Shown: positions 49,733-59,458, counted from the first letter of the stretch. The stretch: 64,000 nt of DNA from Olsenella sp. kh2p3 (GCA_900119625.1 FPKD01000005.1:62001-126000), one strand, 5' to 3'. Program-made: numbers and translations. The notes: generated from the letters alone by a model not told the origin.

Positions 49733-49884
49733 GATACACATTCAGGGTCCGAACCTGTATCGACCTGCGCGGGATACAGATTCGGGTGCGAATGTGTGGC
49801 GGGCCCCGGCCCCTCGCGATACAGATTCGGACCCCGAACGTGTATCAACCTGCGCGGGATACAGATTCGGGTGCGAATGTGTGG
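49733..49884 (-). repeat. Two 85-bp palindromic units (family 1), opposite orientation to the 48182 array
   Basis: GATACACATTC begins at 49733, and the equivalent GATACAGATTCGGAC begins at 49818, again an 85-bp period. Read on the minus strand, the units match those at 48182 (…CCCGCGCAGGTCGATAC…). Confidence 0.85.
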
Positions 49885-49936
49885 CGAGTCGGTCGCGCGG
49901 CGAGAAGTGCCGGCGCCTCTCGTCTATACTTCAGGC

Positions 49937-50110
49937 AACATTCAAACCGAGGGCACGGTTTGGGCAGCTGTGAGGCCTGCAAATGGATCCCGGTTCTACT
50001 CCGGGTCAGCAACCAGAACTGTGCTCAGTCGCGCACGCCGCGCAACCGCCGACGCTGCGCCATGAGGCTACCGTCGCCACTCGACGGCCCTGCCTGCCCT
50101 CGACGCTCCC
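49937..50110 (+). promoter_or_regulatory. Candidate cobalamin-riboswitch-like leader
   Basis: The core GGATCCCGGTTCTACTCCGG + GTCAGCAACCAGAACTGTG resembles the conserved cobalamin riboswitch block (GGGAAnCCGGTGnnAnnCCGGnGCnGnCCCGCnACTGT). A degenerate B12-box-like GCCATGAGGCTACC lies downstream near 50060. The switching hairpin could be GCTCCC-AA-GGGAGC beside the ribosome site. The B12 box is a poor match, so this is a candidate only. The genes downstream (transcobalamin-like domains, ECF transporter) fit. Confidence 0.45.
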
Positions 50111-50137
50111 AAGGGAGCAGATCACAGGGAGGCGGGA

Positions 50138-53100
50138 ATGAACCCCACTGAACCCATGTCCATGCCTGCGTGCCGTCTGCGCGACCGCATTCTGGCAGTC
50201 ACGTTGTCGCTGGTCACGGCGGCATCGATGGTGCCAACCCGAGCGCTTGCCGAGGTTGCGCCAGCGGAGACGGCCGCGACGGCAGCGACGCAGACGACGC
50301 CGGCCGAGACGAGCGCCCCCGATGTCGCGTCGGCAACCATCTACTCGACCTACCTCACCACCAGCGCAAGCTCCACGGGCGGCACCTATGCCTTTGCCGC
50401 CTCGGACACGCTGTGGGCATGGGCGCGCGAGAGGGGCGCCAGCGCCCCCATCGACCCGGCCACCCTCACCTACCAGTGGCAGGCTAGCCCGGACAACTCA
50501 ACCTGGGAGGACATCCCCGGCGCCACCACGCAGTCCCTCTCGCTTGCGGACTATGCCGGCCGCTACGTTCGATGCACGATTACTACCGCCGACGGTGGCT
50601 CTTCTCGCACGACGCGCAGCCGCAACAAGGTCGCTGCTGCCGGTTCGGTCAACCTCGTGAGCGTGTCGCTGAGCAACACCGGAAAGCTCGCCCCCGGAGA
50701 CACCGTCACTGCGTCTGCGAAGGACTCCTCCGGCGCAGACGCCACCTCAAACGCCGCCGTGACCTGGTCGTGGTACGCCAGCGACTCGGCGTACGGCACG
50801 GGTGAGAAGATCGCTGGTGCCACGACGCCCACGCTCGACGTCACCTCCGACCTTCTCGGAAAGTACGTCTACGCAAGTGCGGACGGCGGCTATGGAGCAG
50901 CCAAGAGCTCCGCGGCGGGCCCCGTGCAGGAGGCGGGGACAGTCACTCTCTACAAGGTGACGATCGATGCATCCGGCTCGGCGAAGGTCGGCCAGACCAT
51001 CACCGCAACGGCATACACCGGTGCCTACGCCCAGACCTCCTCCATGGATGTCGTCCACTTCCAGTGGCAGTGGGCTGCGAGCAAGTCGACAGAGGACTCC
51101 GCGTTTACGGACATCCCCGGAGCGACTTCCGCAACCCTGACCGTTCCCGAGCAGACTTCTGACGGAACCTCGCTTGTTGGCGCGTACCTGCGCGTCAAGG
51201 CGACGAGCGGCAACTCCGTTGTCTCCACGAGCGCGCCCTCCTATTACGGGACCTCCTCGAAGGATCCGGTTGGCCCCGTCGCGCTTGCGGGCGCCTATGA
51301 CGTCTCCAGCGTGAAGCTCTCCTCCTCGGCCACAAACGCCCAGGTAGGGGCAACGCTTACGGCGCAGCCCCAGTACGAGAAGACCAGCAGCTGGGGCTCA
51401 TACGAGACGGACCTCCCCTCGGACGCCAAGCTCACATGCACCTGGTATGCAGCGGATGACGCGGAGGGCACCAACGCGCGCGAGCTCACGGCAGCAGACG
51501 GCGCTGTCGGCACCACGCTCAATCTCTCCTCGTCGCTCGAGGGCAAGTACGTGTGGGCCAGCTGCAGCGCGCTCATGGCGCCTGCCCAGAGCGAGAAGAC
51601 CCTGGTCAAGGCAGCGGGCGCATACGACCTCCACCATGTTGTAGTGTCGCCCTCCTCGGGCGCGCTTCTCACCGGAGACACCGCGACTGCCACGGCCTAC
51701 GCCTCGCAGCTCTCCGGCAGCAACGCGAACGTCACAGGCAAGGATGGCGTCAGCCTGCAGTGGTACGTCGCGGCAAGCGCCGATGCCCCGTCAGAAGAGT
51801 GGCAACCGCTTGTCGGCTGCACGTCGGCAACCCTGCAGATTCCGGAAAGCGCTGCGGGCAAGTACCTCAAGGTCACGGCGACAAGTGGCGTGACATCCGT
51901 CTCGGCGGGGTTTGACCAGGCCGTCGTCGGAGCGAACACGCTTGCCGGTGCCGTCGCGCGCCTCCAGAACGAGAACTGGCGCCCCTCCCTCACCTATGGC
52001 ACCGACACCAACGTGAACGACGTGCTTCTCGCCAAGCTGGCGGATAAGGGCGTTGACACCACGGGGCTCACCGTGCGCGTGACCAGCGTCTCGTTCCAGG
52101 ACACGGACGCCAACGCCACCGTGGGCATATCCACAGGAGACGCGGACAACGGCGCCATCACGTACTTCTCGTGCGACACCGACAAGGTCTCCAGCTGGAA
52201 CATGTCCTCGCTCCAGACGGTGGACTCGATCGAGTTCACGCTCACCCGCGGCGACGAGACCGTGACGTTCAGCCCCAACCGTACCTTCCGGGTGCCATGG
52301 GACGAGGACGCGGCACGGGCGGTTCTTCAGAAGAAGGCTGACGCCATCACGCTGGGCTTTGCCGAGGGCGACTCCGCGGACTCCGTGACGCAGGCCTTCT
52401 CCCTCCCCGCAAGCCTGGGCGGCGCCAATGCCACGTGGAGTGCTGACGACAGTACCGTGTCGGTAACCGGTCAGAGCTGGGACAGCACGCTCACGGCCAC
52501 GCCCACGCGCGGGTCGGTGGACGCGCCGGTGACGCTCACGGCGACCGTGTCCTTCTCGGGCTACGGTATGCCGGACGTCTCGGTGACCAAGGACTTCCCG
52601 GTTACCGTCAAGGCAGACCCCGAGGCCGTTGCCGCAGCACAGGCAGAGCTTGCGGCAAAGGTCGAGAACGGCTTTGCGTACGAGAAGGTGACCGCCTTCT
52701 CGACTGGCGAGGCGGTCGATCCCACGGCGATTACCGGGGACTTGCAGCTTCCTACCACCCGCGCGCTGGGCGTGGACGGCAAGCAGTACTCCGTCACCTA
52801 CGCGAGCGACAGCCCGCTGGTGAGCATCAACGGCTACCACGCCACCGTCGTGCGCCCGCTTGACGGTACGCGTACCGTGACCATTTCCTGCACGGTCTCT
52901 GACAAGGAGAACCCGCAGATAACTGCAACAAAGTCGCTCGAGTTCGCCCTGACGCCGCTGGACGAGAGGGAGCTTGACCGTGCGGTGACGCTCATGGGGC
53001 ATGCCAAGGATGGGTATGCAACCGCACTTCTCGACGGTCAGGATGCCAATGGCGTGACCGGAAGCCTGCGGACCTTCCTCGGTGCGTATGAGGACGCCTC

Positions 53101-55900
53101 GGGCAACCTCGCCTGGGCTCGCGACCGCGCGACCCAGTCCGCGCATCCCGGCATCGTACCGGTTGACCTGCCTGGATACAGCGACATGGGCGGTATGACC
53201 TGGCGCACCTTCAAGTCCAGCCGTCCGGACGTAATCTCGAACGAGCTTCTCGCGTACACCAAGCCTGCGGACAACACGCGCGTGACCGTGACCTCTCGCC
53301 TCACTGACGAGCGCTACCAGGCGTACTACGTCTACTACAAAGATGACCCCACGGTGAGCGACCAGCTCAAGGCCAAGCTGGCGAGCCTTGTGGACCAGGA
53401 CGTCTCGGCCACGTTCGCAGTCGCTGGCGCCTCTGGCAAGGACGCCCCCGAGAGCATCACCGCTAGCTGCGCCGTCATTGGGCCCAATGGCCCCAACGCC
53501 TCCGGCGCCACCGAGAGCTGGGTGCCCGAGACCTCGCTCTCGGTCGAGCCGGGTACCACCGCGGCCGACTTCACCAAGAAGGTCCTCGACGCCAATGGCA
53601 TCATCTCTGACCCAGACCTCATGGAGTTCAAAAAGGGCGATTTCTCGCAGGGTTATGACGCAGCGACCGGCAAGTGGTGGCAGCTCTTCATCAACGGCAA
53701 GTCCGCCACGGTGATGGCGTCGAGCTACGTTCTCAAGGATGGTGACCAGGTCGTCTGGTACTTCTCGGCATGGGGAGACTCGCTTCCTGGCCAGGTCACC
53801 GGCTCGGTGAAGGTGATTGGCAAGGACGACTCTGGCCAGGATCAGGTCTGGCTGGACACCACGTCGCTCACGCTCGTCGAGGGCTCGACGGCGGCCGACC
53901 TTACCGAGGCAGTTTTTGGCGAGAAGGGCCTTGCGCACGATTCCGGCGTCGCAAGCTGGGGCTGGTACCTCAACACCATCACCTCGCCCGTCGACGGCAA
54001 GGAACGGGGCTGGGAATCTAAAACCGGTCGGTACTGGCAGCTGTATGTTAACGGGGAGCTGTCGCAGCTAGGTGCCGGCAGCGTGAACATCTCCAACGGC
54101 AGCGAGGTCGTCTGGTACTACGGCGCGGACAAGGAGCTGCCTCCCAAGGACGAAGTTCTGGTCATCGAGCCTGACGCCACGCGTCCCACGGGCCTCGAGG
54201 CTGCCTGGCCCGGCTACAAGGGCGCTGACGAGACGGGCGTGGTGCGCGGACTCTCGACTCCAGTGCCCGGCTCCAACACGTATGCCAAGCTTGACTGGGC
54301 TCAGTCACGTACTACGACCAGCATGTTTGTCAACGCGAGCGACGCGATAGTCGTGAACGGCGACGTCTACGATGCTGCGCAAACGCAGCTCTACCGGCGT
54401 GACGCGTCCACAGGCGTGGTGCTCGACTCGGCGCGCCTGGCCGCGAGCGTCGACTCTACCGCGCGCTTGCAGTACGCCGACGGCCTCATACTTGTGCCGC
54501 TGCACGGTGGGCGCGTCCAGGCGCTCACGGCAGACACGCTGACCACGGTCTGGGTCTCGGCTGCGCTGCCCACCTCGACCAGCGCGAGCGGCACGGCTAC
54601 TGAGCAGCAGCTCCTCTCGTCCATCACTGTTCGCGACGGCAAGGCGTACTTCTCGACCGCAGCGGCTGACGGCGGCGACACCTGCGGCGGCTACGTTGCC
54701 TGCGTGAGCCTTGCGGACGGCAGCCTTGTGTGGTCGCACGAGAACACGAGCGTTGGCTACTACTGGACGGGTGCCCTGCCTACGTCTGTGGGGGTGCTTA
54801 CGGTCAACGACGAGGGGAGCGTCTCGCTGCTTGACGCCACGACGGGAGAGGAGCTTTCCTCCCTCGAGCTGGGGACGCGTTGCCGCGCGCAGCTTACGGT
54901 GAGCGGCAACACGGTCTACGCGGTCACGACCGACGGCTCGCTGCATGAGTTCTTCCTGGGTTCTGACGGCTCGCGGACGGCGGGTCGCAGCGTGAAGTTT
55001 GGCTCGAAGTCAACCTCGTCACCCGTCATCTGCGACGGGCGTGCCTACGTGGGCGGATCAACGCCAGCGAACCAGGCCGACGGCGCGCTGTTCGTGATCA
55101 ACCTGGGTAACATGGAAGTTGAGCACGAGGTCCTGGTGCCTAAGGTTGAGGTCAAGCGCCAGGCGGGCACCGGCGAGGTCAAGGGCACGCCGCTGGTGAG
55201 CGTTGCCGCCGACGGCAACACCTACGTGTACTTCACCAGCAACGGCAAGCCGGGCGGCGTGTACGCGTATCGCTTGGGCGATTCCGAGGCGAGCATCCTC
55301 TACCTGCCTCCGCACGAGGAGAACAACGATCTCTGGCAGTTCTGCCTGAGCTCCGTTGCCTGCGACGCGAGCGGCAACCTCTACTACTTCAACGACTCCG
55401 GCACCCTCTTCAAGCTGGACGCCACCGGGACCACGCCTGTTCCTAACGGGGGCGAGGGCGAGAACGGCGAGAACAACGGTGGCTCTGCGGGTGGCAGCGG
55501 CAACGCTGGTACCAGCGGTAATGCGGGTGGCAACACCACAGGCAGCGCCTCCGGCAATACCGTCCCGACCCCATCCGCCACGACGCCAGCAAAGCCTCGC
55601 GTACCCGTCTCTGTCGGCAACGCGTCGACTGGCTCCGCGACAGCCGACGCCCCCGCGTCAGAAAGCGGTTCGCTTCTCGGCAGCTACTCGTCGGAGGACG
55701 TGACCGCCGTAACCACAACCGCATCCCCGGAGTCTGCCGTCTCGGGTGAGACCACGGCCACCGGCGAGCCTGCCGTGAACCAGGCGGGCCTTCCCATCTG
55801 GCCAATCGTTGGCACCTGCGTGGGTGCGGCACTGCTCGTCCTGCTGCTTGCCACCCGCCGACGCGGCAACCAGGACGCTTCCGAGGGGAGGCGCGGCTAG
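50138..55900 (+). CDS. Giant cell-surface protein with Ig-like repeats, two DUF4430 (transcobalamin-like) modules and a beta-propeller-like domain
   Basis: This 1920-residue protein has a Sec signal (RDRILAVTLSLVTAASMVPT + RALAEV, ends ~residue 38). Residues ~60-620 are five or six ~95-residue Ig-like modules (repeated TYQWQAS…/LSLADYAGRYVRCT and VTATAY words). Residues ~720-980 are atrophied Ig-like domains. DUF4430 modules lie at ~1130-1212 (KWWQLFINGKSATVMASSYV) and ~1238-1328 (RYWQLYVNGELSQLGAGSVN). A PQQ/quinoprotein-like propeller spans ~1355-1760, followed by a Gly/Ser/Asn linker and a C-terminal membrane helix (IWPIVGTCVGAALLVLLLAT + RRRG). DUF4430 is the transcobalamin/intrinsic-factor C-terminal fold. 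GGGAGG precedes the ATG. Confidence 0.85.
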   Translation: MNPTEPMSMPACRLRDRILAVTLSLVTAASMVPTRALAEVAPAETAATAATQTTPAETSAPDVASATIYSTYLTTSASSTGGTYAFAASDTLWAWARERGASAPIDPATLTYQWQASPDNSTWEDIPGATTQSLSLADYAGRYVRCTITTADGGSSRTTRSRNKVAAAGSVNLVSVSLSNTGKLAPGDTVTASAKDSSGADATSNAAVTWSWYASDSAYGTGEKIAGATTPTLDVTSDLLGKYVYASADGGYGAAKSSAAGPVQEAGTVTLYKVTIDASGSAKVGQTITATAYTGAYAQTSSMDVVHFQWQWAASKSTEDSAFTDIPGATSATLTVPEQTSDGTSLVGAYLRVKATSGNSVVSTSAPSYYGTSSKDPVGPVALAGAYDVSSVKLSSSATNAQVGATLTAQPQYEKTSSWGSYETDLPSDAKLTCTWYAADDAEGTNARELTAADGAVGTTLNLSSSLEGKYVWASCSALMAPAQSEKTLVKAAGAYDLHHVVVSPSSGALLTGDTATATAYASQLSGSNANVTGKDGVSLQWYVAASADAPSEEWQPLVGCTSATLQIPESAAGKYLKVTATSGVTSVSAGFDQAVVGANTLAGAVARLQNENWRPSLTYGTDTNVNDVLLAKLADKGVDTTGLTVRVTSVSFQDTDANATVGISTGDADNGAITYFSCDTDKVSSWNMSSLQTVDSIEFTLTRGDETVTFSPNRTFRVPWDEDAARAVLQKKADAITLGFAEGDSADSVTQAFSLPASLGGANATWSADDSTVSVTGQSWDSTLTATPTRGSVDAPVTLTATVSFSGYGMPDVSVTKDFPVTVKADPEAVAAAQAELAAKVENGFAYEKVTAFSTGEAVDPTAITGDLQLPTTRALGVDGKQYSVTYASDSPLVSINGYHATVVRPLDGTRTVTISCTVSDKENPQITATKSLEFALTPLDERELDRAVTLMGHAKDGYATALLDGQDANGVTGSLRTFLGAYEDASGNLAWARDRATQSAHPGIVPVDLPGYSDMGGMTWRTFKSSRPDVISNELLAYTKPADNTRVTVTSRLTDERYQAYYVYYKDDPTVSDQLKAKLASLVDQDVSATFAVAGASGKDAPESITASCAVIGPNGPNASGATESWVPETSLSVEPGTTAADFTKKVLDANGIISDPDLMEFKKGDFSQGYDAATGKWWQLFINGKSATVMASSYVLKDGDQVVWYFSAWGDSLPGQVTGSVKVIGKDDSGQDQVWLDTTSLTLVEGSTAADLTEAVFGEKGLAHDSGVASWGWYLNTITSPVDGKERGWESKTGRYWQLYVNGELSQLGAGSVNISNGSEVVWYYGADKELPPKDEVLVIEPDATRPTGLEAAWPGYKGADETGVVRGLSTPVPGSNTYAKLDWAQSRTTTSMFVNASDAIVVNGDVYDAAQTQLYRRDASTGVVLDSARLAASVDSTARLQYADGLILVPLHGGRVQALTADTLTTVWVSAALPTSTSASGTATEQQLLSSITVRDGKAYFSTAAADGGDTCGGYVACVSLADGSLVWSHENTSVGYYWTGALPTSVGVLTVNDEGSVSLLDATTGEELSSLELGTRCRAQLTVSGNTVYAVTTDGSLHEFFLGSDGSRTAGRSVKFGSKSTSSPVICDGRAYVGGSTPANQADGALFVINLGNMEVEHEVLVPKVEVKRQAGTGEVKGTPLVSVAADGNTYVYFTSNGKPGGVYAYRLGDSEASILYLPPHEENNDLWQFCLSSVACDASGNLYYFNDSGTLFKLDATGTTPVPNGGEGENGENNGGSAGGSGNAGTSGNAGGNTTGSASGNTVPTPSATTPAKPRVPVSVGNASTGSATADAPASESGSLLGSYSSEDVTAVTTTASPESAVSGETTATGEPAVNQAGLPIWPIVGTCVGAALLVLLLATRRRGNQDASEGRRG

Positions 55901-57091
55901 ATGTCAGATAGCGGTATGCAGGCTGGCGGCAACCAGCCAGCAAACGGTAGGCGCGCTGCGAGGGCGATCATTACGGTTCTCGCCGTCATCCTCGTCGCCT
56001 TCTGCGTCTGGGCGATGTCCGTCTACGCGCAGGGCGGCGACCCGCTTGCGTGGGCAACGGGCTCCGCTGCGTTCCAGACCACGGCCGAGGAGGAACAACT
56101 CACCGACAAGGACGTCGCTGCGTCGCAAGAGGCGTCCCAGACCCTCACGGTCACCACGGACGACGTCTACTCAGCACTTGCCTCGCTCCAGTTCGACGGC
56201 ACGGACGTCTCCCTCGAGGCGGACCAGGCCAAGGTTGTCCTCTCCGCAGATGGCATCTGGGTGGAGGAGGCAAGCTCCGCTCCGGCGCCGGACATGGCGC
56301 TTGCCTGCGCCCGGCGCTCCGCTGCCCTTGCCACCTGGGCCTCCGAGCAGGGCGTGGGCATCCCAAACGTCACATGGATCTGCGAGGACGGTGCCGGTGC
56401 CGTGCGCATGGCCGTGACCATGCCCACGAACGGTGCCCCCGCCACGGGAGACCTGGCGACGCTCCTTTCGGCAGCAACCGGCTACGGCATCTCCGGTGAC
56501 GCGTACGCCCAGCTTGACGCAGGCGACATCCCACAGTTTGCGGGCATCGCGCCGACGCTGCCGGATGGCAGTGCCGTGACAGTTGACGCTAACGTCACGT
56601 CAGCCGGTGAGAACCTCTCGGCCGCCGACGTCGCAACTCGTCAGAAAGATGTCAGCTCGGGGGTAGCGAGCGTCGCTGAGTCTGGTTCTTCCGCCAGCGC
56701 CCCCGCGGCGGGTTCGGGCGGTTCTGCGTCAGCAACCGGTACGCAACAGGAAGGCCAACCTTCCCAGTCTCCGACGCAGGAAGCCAAAGTCCGCGTCACC
56801 GTGACCATCGACGCCCGTGCCGACGGGGGCGCGTCCAGTTCGTACTCCGTATCGCTCGACCCCGGCGCCACGGCATATGACGCGCTGGTCGCAACTGGCG
56901 CAAACGTCAACGCGCGCAGCACGGCCCTCGGCGTCTACGTTGCCGCCATCAACGGGTATGCCGAGAAGGACCAGGGTGGCGAGAGCGGCTGGAAGTACGC
57001 TGTCAACGGCAGCTATCCCGGCTACTCGGCGGGGTCCTATACGCTCTCGGATGGCGATGCGGTGACGTGGGTCTACGTCACGTCGGCGTAG
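55901..57091 (+). CDS. Membrane-anchored DUF4430 (transcobalamin-like) protein
   Basis: This 396-residue protein has one N-terminal transmembrane helix (AAIITVLAVILVAFCVWAM region, ~23-43). An extracytoplasmic region of ~240 residues contains Ser/Ala/Gly linkers. A C-terminal DUF4430 domain spans ~300-396 (SLDPGATAYDALVATGANVN; GGESGWKYAVNGSYPGYSAG; LSDGDAVTWVYV). The ATG follows the preceding stop directly, so the two proteins are co-translated. I infer that it accepts ligand from the large surface protein and delivers it to the ECF transporter encoded next. Confidence 0.83.
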   Translation: MSDSGMQAGGNQPANGRRAARAIITVLAVILVAFCVWAMSVYAQGGDPLAWATGSAAFQTTAEEEQLTDKDVAASQEASQTLTVTTDDVYSALASLQFDGTDVSLEADQAKVVLSADGIWVEEASSAPAPDMALACARRSAALATWASEQGVGIPNVTWICEDGAGAVRMAVTMPTNGAPATGDLATLLSAATGYGISGDAYAQLDAGDIPQFAGIAPTLPDGSAVTVDANVTSAGENLSAADVATRQKDVSSGVASVAESGSSASAPAAGSGGSASATGTQQEGQPSQSPTQEAKVRVTVTIDARADGGASSSYSVSLDPGATAYDALVATGANVNARSTALGVYVAAINGYAEKDQGGESGWKYAVNGSYPGYSAGSYTLSDGDAVTWVYVTSA

Positions 57092-57125
57092 CGTCAGAAA
57101 TCGGAAGGTGCGTCATACTCGTCAC

Positions 57126-58001
57126 ATGCTGACCATGCGAGACACACATACCGCCTTCGACACCTGCCACCCGGCAGTGCCGGCGACGTACTTCGCCACG
57201 ACCATCCTCATCGCGATATTCGCGATGCAACCGGTCTGCGTGGGCATCTCGCTCGCAGGTGCCCTCGCGTTCTCGCTTGTCGCCCGCGGATGGCGTCGCA
57301 CGCTCAAGGGCCTCCGCTGGCAGCTGCCCATGGTGGCTCTTGTCGCCGTCGCCAACCCGCTCTTCTCGGCGTCTGGCTCCACGCTTGTGGCGCAGCTTGG
57401 CCCCATGGCCATCTACCAGGAGAGCATCGCCTACGGTGCCTGTGCGGGGGCGCTTCTCGTGGCGGTGGTGCTGTGGTTCGAGGACGCCTCCTGCGTGCTC
57501 ACGCAAGACCGTCTGCTCCAGCTCGGTGCCCGCGCGCTTCCCACGGTGACGCTTGTGACCTCGATGGCGGCACAGCTGGTGCCGCAGCTCCTTGACAGGT
57601 CTCAGACCGTGCGCGCGGCGACACTCGCCACCACGGCGGCCGCGCCGGAAGGTTCGCGCGACCGCGGCGTTCTCGTGGCAGACCAGCTCATGAGCTGGTC
57701 GCTGGAGGACTCCATCGAGCGCTCCGACGCCATGCGCGCCCGCGGCTGGGGCGCCGCGGGTCGCCGCAGCTGCTATCTGCCAGATTCCTTTCGGACTTCT
57801 GACGCAGTTGCGCTTGCGGGAATCTTGCTGCTTGCCGCCGCAAGCGCGCTTCTCGTCTATGTGGCTTGCTCGCAGTGGCGCTTCTATCCCACCATGCCCC
57901 GGCTCGTCGCCTGGTGGGGGTACCTGCCCCACGCAGCGCTCGTGCTCCTGCCCACGGTCCTTGACCTGGGACAACGCCTGAGGTGGGGGAGGCTCTCGTG
58001 A
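57126..58001 (+). CDS. ecfT: ECF transporter T component (EcfT/CbiQ family)
   Basis: This 291-residue integral membrane protein has six helices and the coupling-helix signatures of EcfT: SIERSDAMRARGWG (the second Ala-Arg-Gly motif, ~residues 195-208), preceded by a coupling segment rich in Arg/Ala. It transmits ATP hydrolysis to the substrate-binding S component. The start is uncertain (GTG 57108 or ATG 57126). Its stop TGA overlaps the GTG of the ATPase gene. The first Ala-Arg-Gly motif is less clear. Confidence 0.85.
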   Translation: MLTMRDTHTAFDTCHPAVPATYFATTILIAIFAMQPVCVGISLAGALAFSLVARGWRRTLKGLRWQLPMVALVAVANPLFSASGSTLVAQLGPMAIYQESIAYGACAGALLVAVVLWFEDASCVLTQDRLLQLGARALPTVTLVTSMAAQLVPQLLDRSQTVRAATLATTAAAPEGSRDRGVLVADQLMSWSLEDSIERSDAMRARGWGAAGRRSCYLPDSFRTSDAVALAGILLLAAASALLVYVACSQWRFYPTMPRLVAWWGYLPHAALVLLPTVLDLGQRLRWGRLS

Positions 58002-59425
58002 ACGCGCTCGAGTTGAGGGACGTGAGCTTCGCTTATCCCGCCACAGACACCGAACCCGATCCGACACCAGTGCTCGAGCACGTTTCGATGGCCGTGCCCG
58101 AGGGAGCGTTTGCACTGCTTACGGGTGGAACGGGCTCCGGAAAGTCCACGCTTCTGCGCCTGGCCAAGCCGGAGGTGGCACCAACGGGCGCGCTTTCCGG
58201 CAACGTGCTCGCGTTCGGCAAGGAGCTGCGCACGCTCTCCCCTGTCGAGTCCGCTCAGACCGTGGGCTTTGTCTTCCAGAGCCCCGACAGCCAGATCGTG
58301 TGCGACACCGTTTGGCACGAGATGGCCTTCGGCCTTGAGAACCTGGGGACGCCCGTGCCCGAGATGCGCCGCCGCGTGGCCGAGACCTGCATGTTCTTTG
58401 GCATGGAACCGTGGTTTCGGCGGCAGACGGCAAGTCTCTCCGGCGGGCAGCGCCAGATGCTCGCACTGGCTGCGACGCTTGCCATGCGGCCGCGCCTGCT
58501 GCTCCTGGACGAGCCCACCTCCATGCTCGACCCAGTTGCCGAGAAGGACTTCCTGGCCATGCTCTTTCGCGCAAACCGCGAGCTAGGGGTTTCCGTCGTC
58601 GTGGCAACGCATGACCCAGCGCCCATGCGTGACGTGGCCACCTGCGCCTTTCGCGTGGAGGACGGCCGTGTGCGCGAGCTTCCGCTCGACGAGGCCGTGG
58701 CCGCCTGCGCATTTAGGCCGGAGGCTGTTGCGCGCGCTGCCGGCAAGACCGCTGTCAGCAGCTCGAAAACCGCGCTCTCCCTGCGCGACACATGGTTTCG
58801 CTACGAGCGAAAAGCCGACTGGGTTCTGCGCGGACTGGACCTCGCGGCGCCCGAGGGCCAGGTCACGGCAATCGTGGGCGGCAACGGCTCGGGCAAGACG
58901 ACCCTCTTACAGCTTGCGTGCGGGACGCTGACGCAGCAACGCGGGCGCATCTCTCGCCCACACGCGGCCTCACAGGCGTACCTGCCGCAAAGCCCGCGCG
59001 CGATCCTCTCGGCGCAGACCGTTCGCGAGGAGCTCATGCTCTGGTCGAAGGGCGCGGGTTACGGTGATGCCCAGGTCACGGCCATGATGGGGCGCCTGGG
59101 TCTTTCAGACACTGCGGCGAGAAACCCGCTTGACCTCTCCGGTGGCCAGCAGCAGCTCGTGGCCTTTGCAAAGCTGCTGCTCACAAGGCCAAGCCTGCTT
59201 GTTTTGGACGAGCCTACAAAGGGCCTCGACGCCGCGGCTCGTACCAAGCTTGCCCGTCTCGTGCAGGAGCTGCGCCAGGAGGGGAGAAGCGTCCTTCTCG
59301 CCACGCACGACCTTGCGTTTGTCTCTGCGGTGGCAGACTCCGTGTCGCTGCTCTTCGACGGGGCCGTGACGTGCACAGAAGGACCCGACGAGTTTCTCGC
59401 CGGGTCCTGGCTGTACCATGCGTGA
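57998..59425 (+). CDS. ecfA: ECF transporter ATPase, two ATP-binding domains in one chain
   Basis: This 475-residue tandem ATPase carries two nucleotide-binding domains. Domain 1 has Walker A GGTGSGKSTL (~46), signature SLSGGQRQMLALAA (~150) and Walker B LLLLDEPTSMLD. Domain 2 has Walker A GGNGSGKTTL (~300), signature DLSGGQQQLVAFAK (~382) and Walker B LLVLDEPTKGLD. It replaces the usual EcfA/EcfA' pair and powers the importer. The GTG at 57998 (GGGGGAGGCTCTC ahead) overlaps the ecfT stop. It follows the two DUF4430 proteins in one operon. Confidence 0.93.
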   Translation: MNALELRDVSFAYPATDTEPDPTPVLEHVSMAVPEGAFALLTGGTGSGKSTLLRLAKPEVAPTGALSGNVLAFGKELRTLSPVESAQTVGFVFQSPDSQIVCDTVWHEMAFGLENLGTPVPEMRRRVAETCMFFGMEPWFRRQTASLSGGQRQMLALAATLAMRPRLLLLDEPTSMLDPVAEKDFLAMLFRANRELGVSVVVATHDPAPMRDVATCAFRVEDGRVRELPLDEAVAACAFRPEAVARAAGKTAVSSSKTALSLRDTWFRYERKADWVLRGLDLAAPEGQVTAIVGGNGSGKTTLLQLACGTLTQQRGRISRPHAASQAYLPQSPRAILSAQTVREELMLWSKGAGYGDAQVTAMMGRLGLSDTAARNPLDLSGGQQQLVAFAKLLLTRPSLLVLDEPTKGLDAAARTKLARLVQELRQEGRSVLLATHDLAFVSAVADSVSLLFDGAVTCTEGPDEFLAGSWLYHA

Positions 59426-59438
59426 GTTGTGGCAGCGC

Positions 59439-59458
59439 GCCGTCAGCTCCCTGACGGC
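59439..59458. terminator. Hairpin between the ECF ATPase and acidic-protein genes
   Basis: GCCGTCAG-CTCC-CTGACGGC: perfect 8-bp stem, lying between two converging genes. There is no T-run. Confidence 0.55.

Larger units (their letters stand above)
49707..50137. other. Intergenic leader with repeats and a riboswitch candidate
   Basis: 431 bp without a gene. Contents: the family-1 repeats at 49733-49884, a -10-like TATACT at 49925-49930, the riboswitch candidate at ~49937-50075 and a GCTCCC-AA-GGGAGC hairpin just before the GGGAGG ribosome site of the surface-protein gene. Confidence 0.6.

Noticed and set aside
51791..53938. Long minus-strand open frame opposite the surface protein
   Set aside because: It is a composition shadow of the plus-strand gene: no ribosome site, no family similarity, Arg/His/Gly-rich sequence typical of antisense frames in high-G+C DNA. 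The same applies to the minus-strand frames opposite the U32 gene (44281-46866) and the uppP-pip region (36388-38481).
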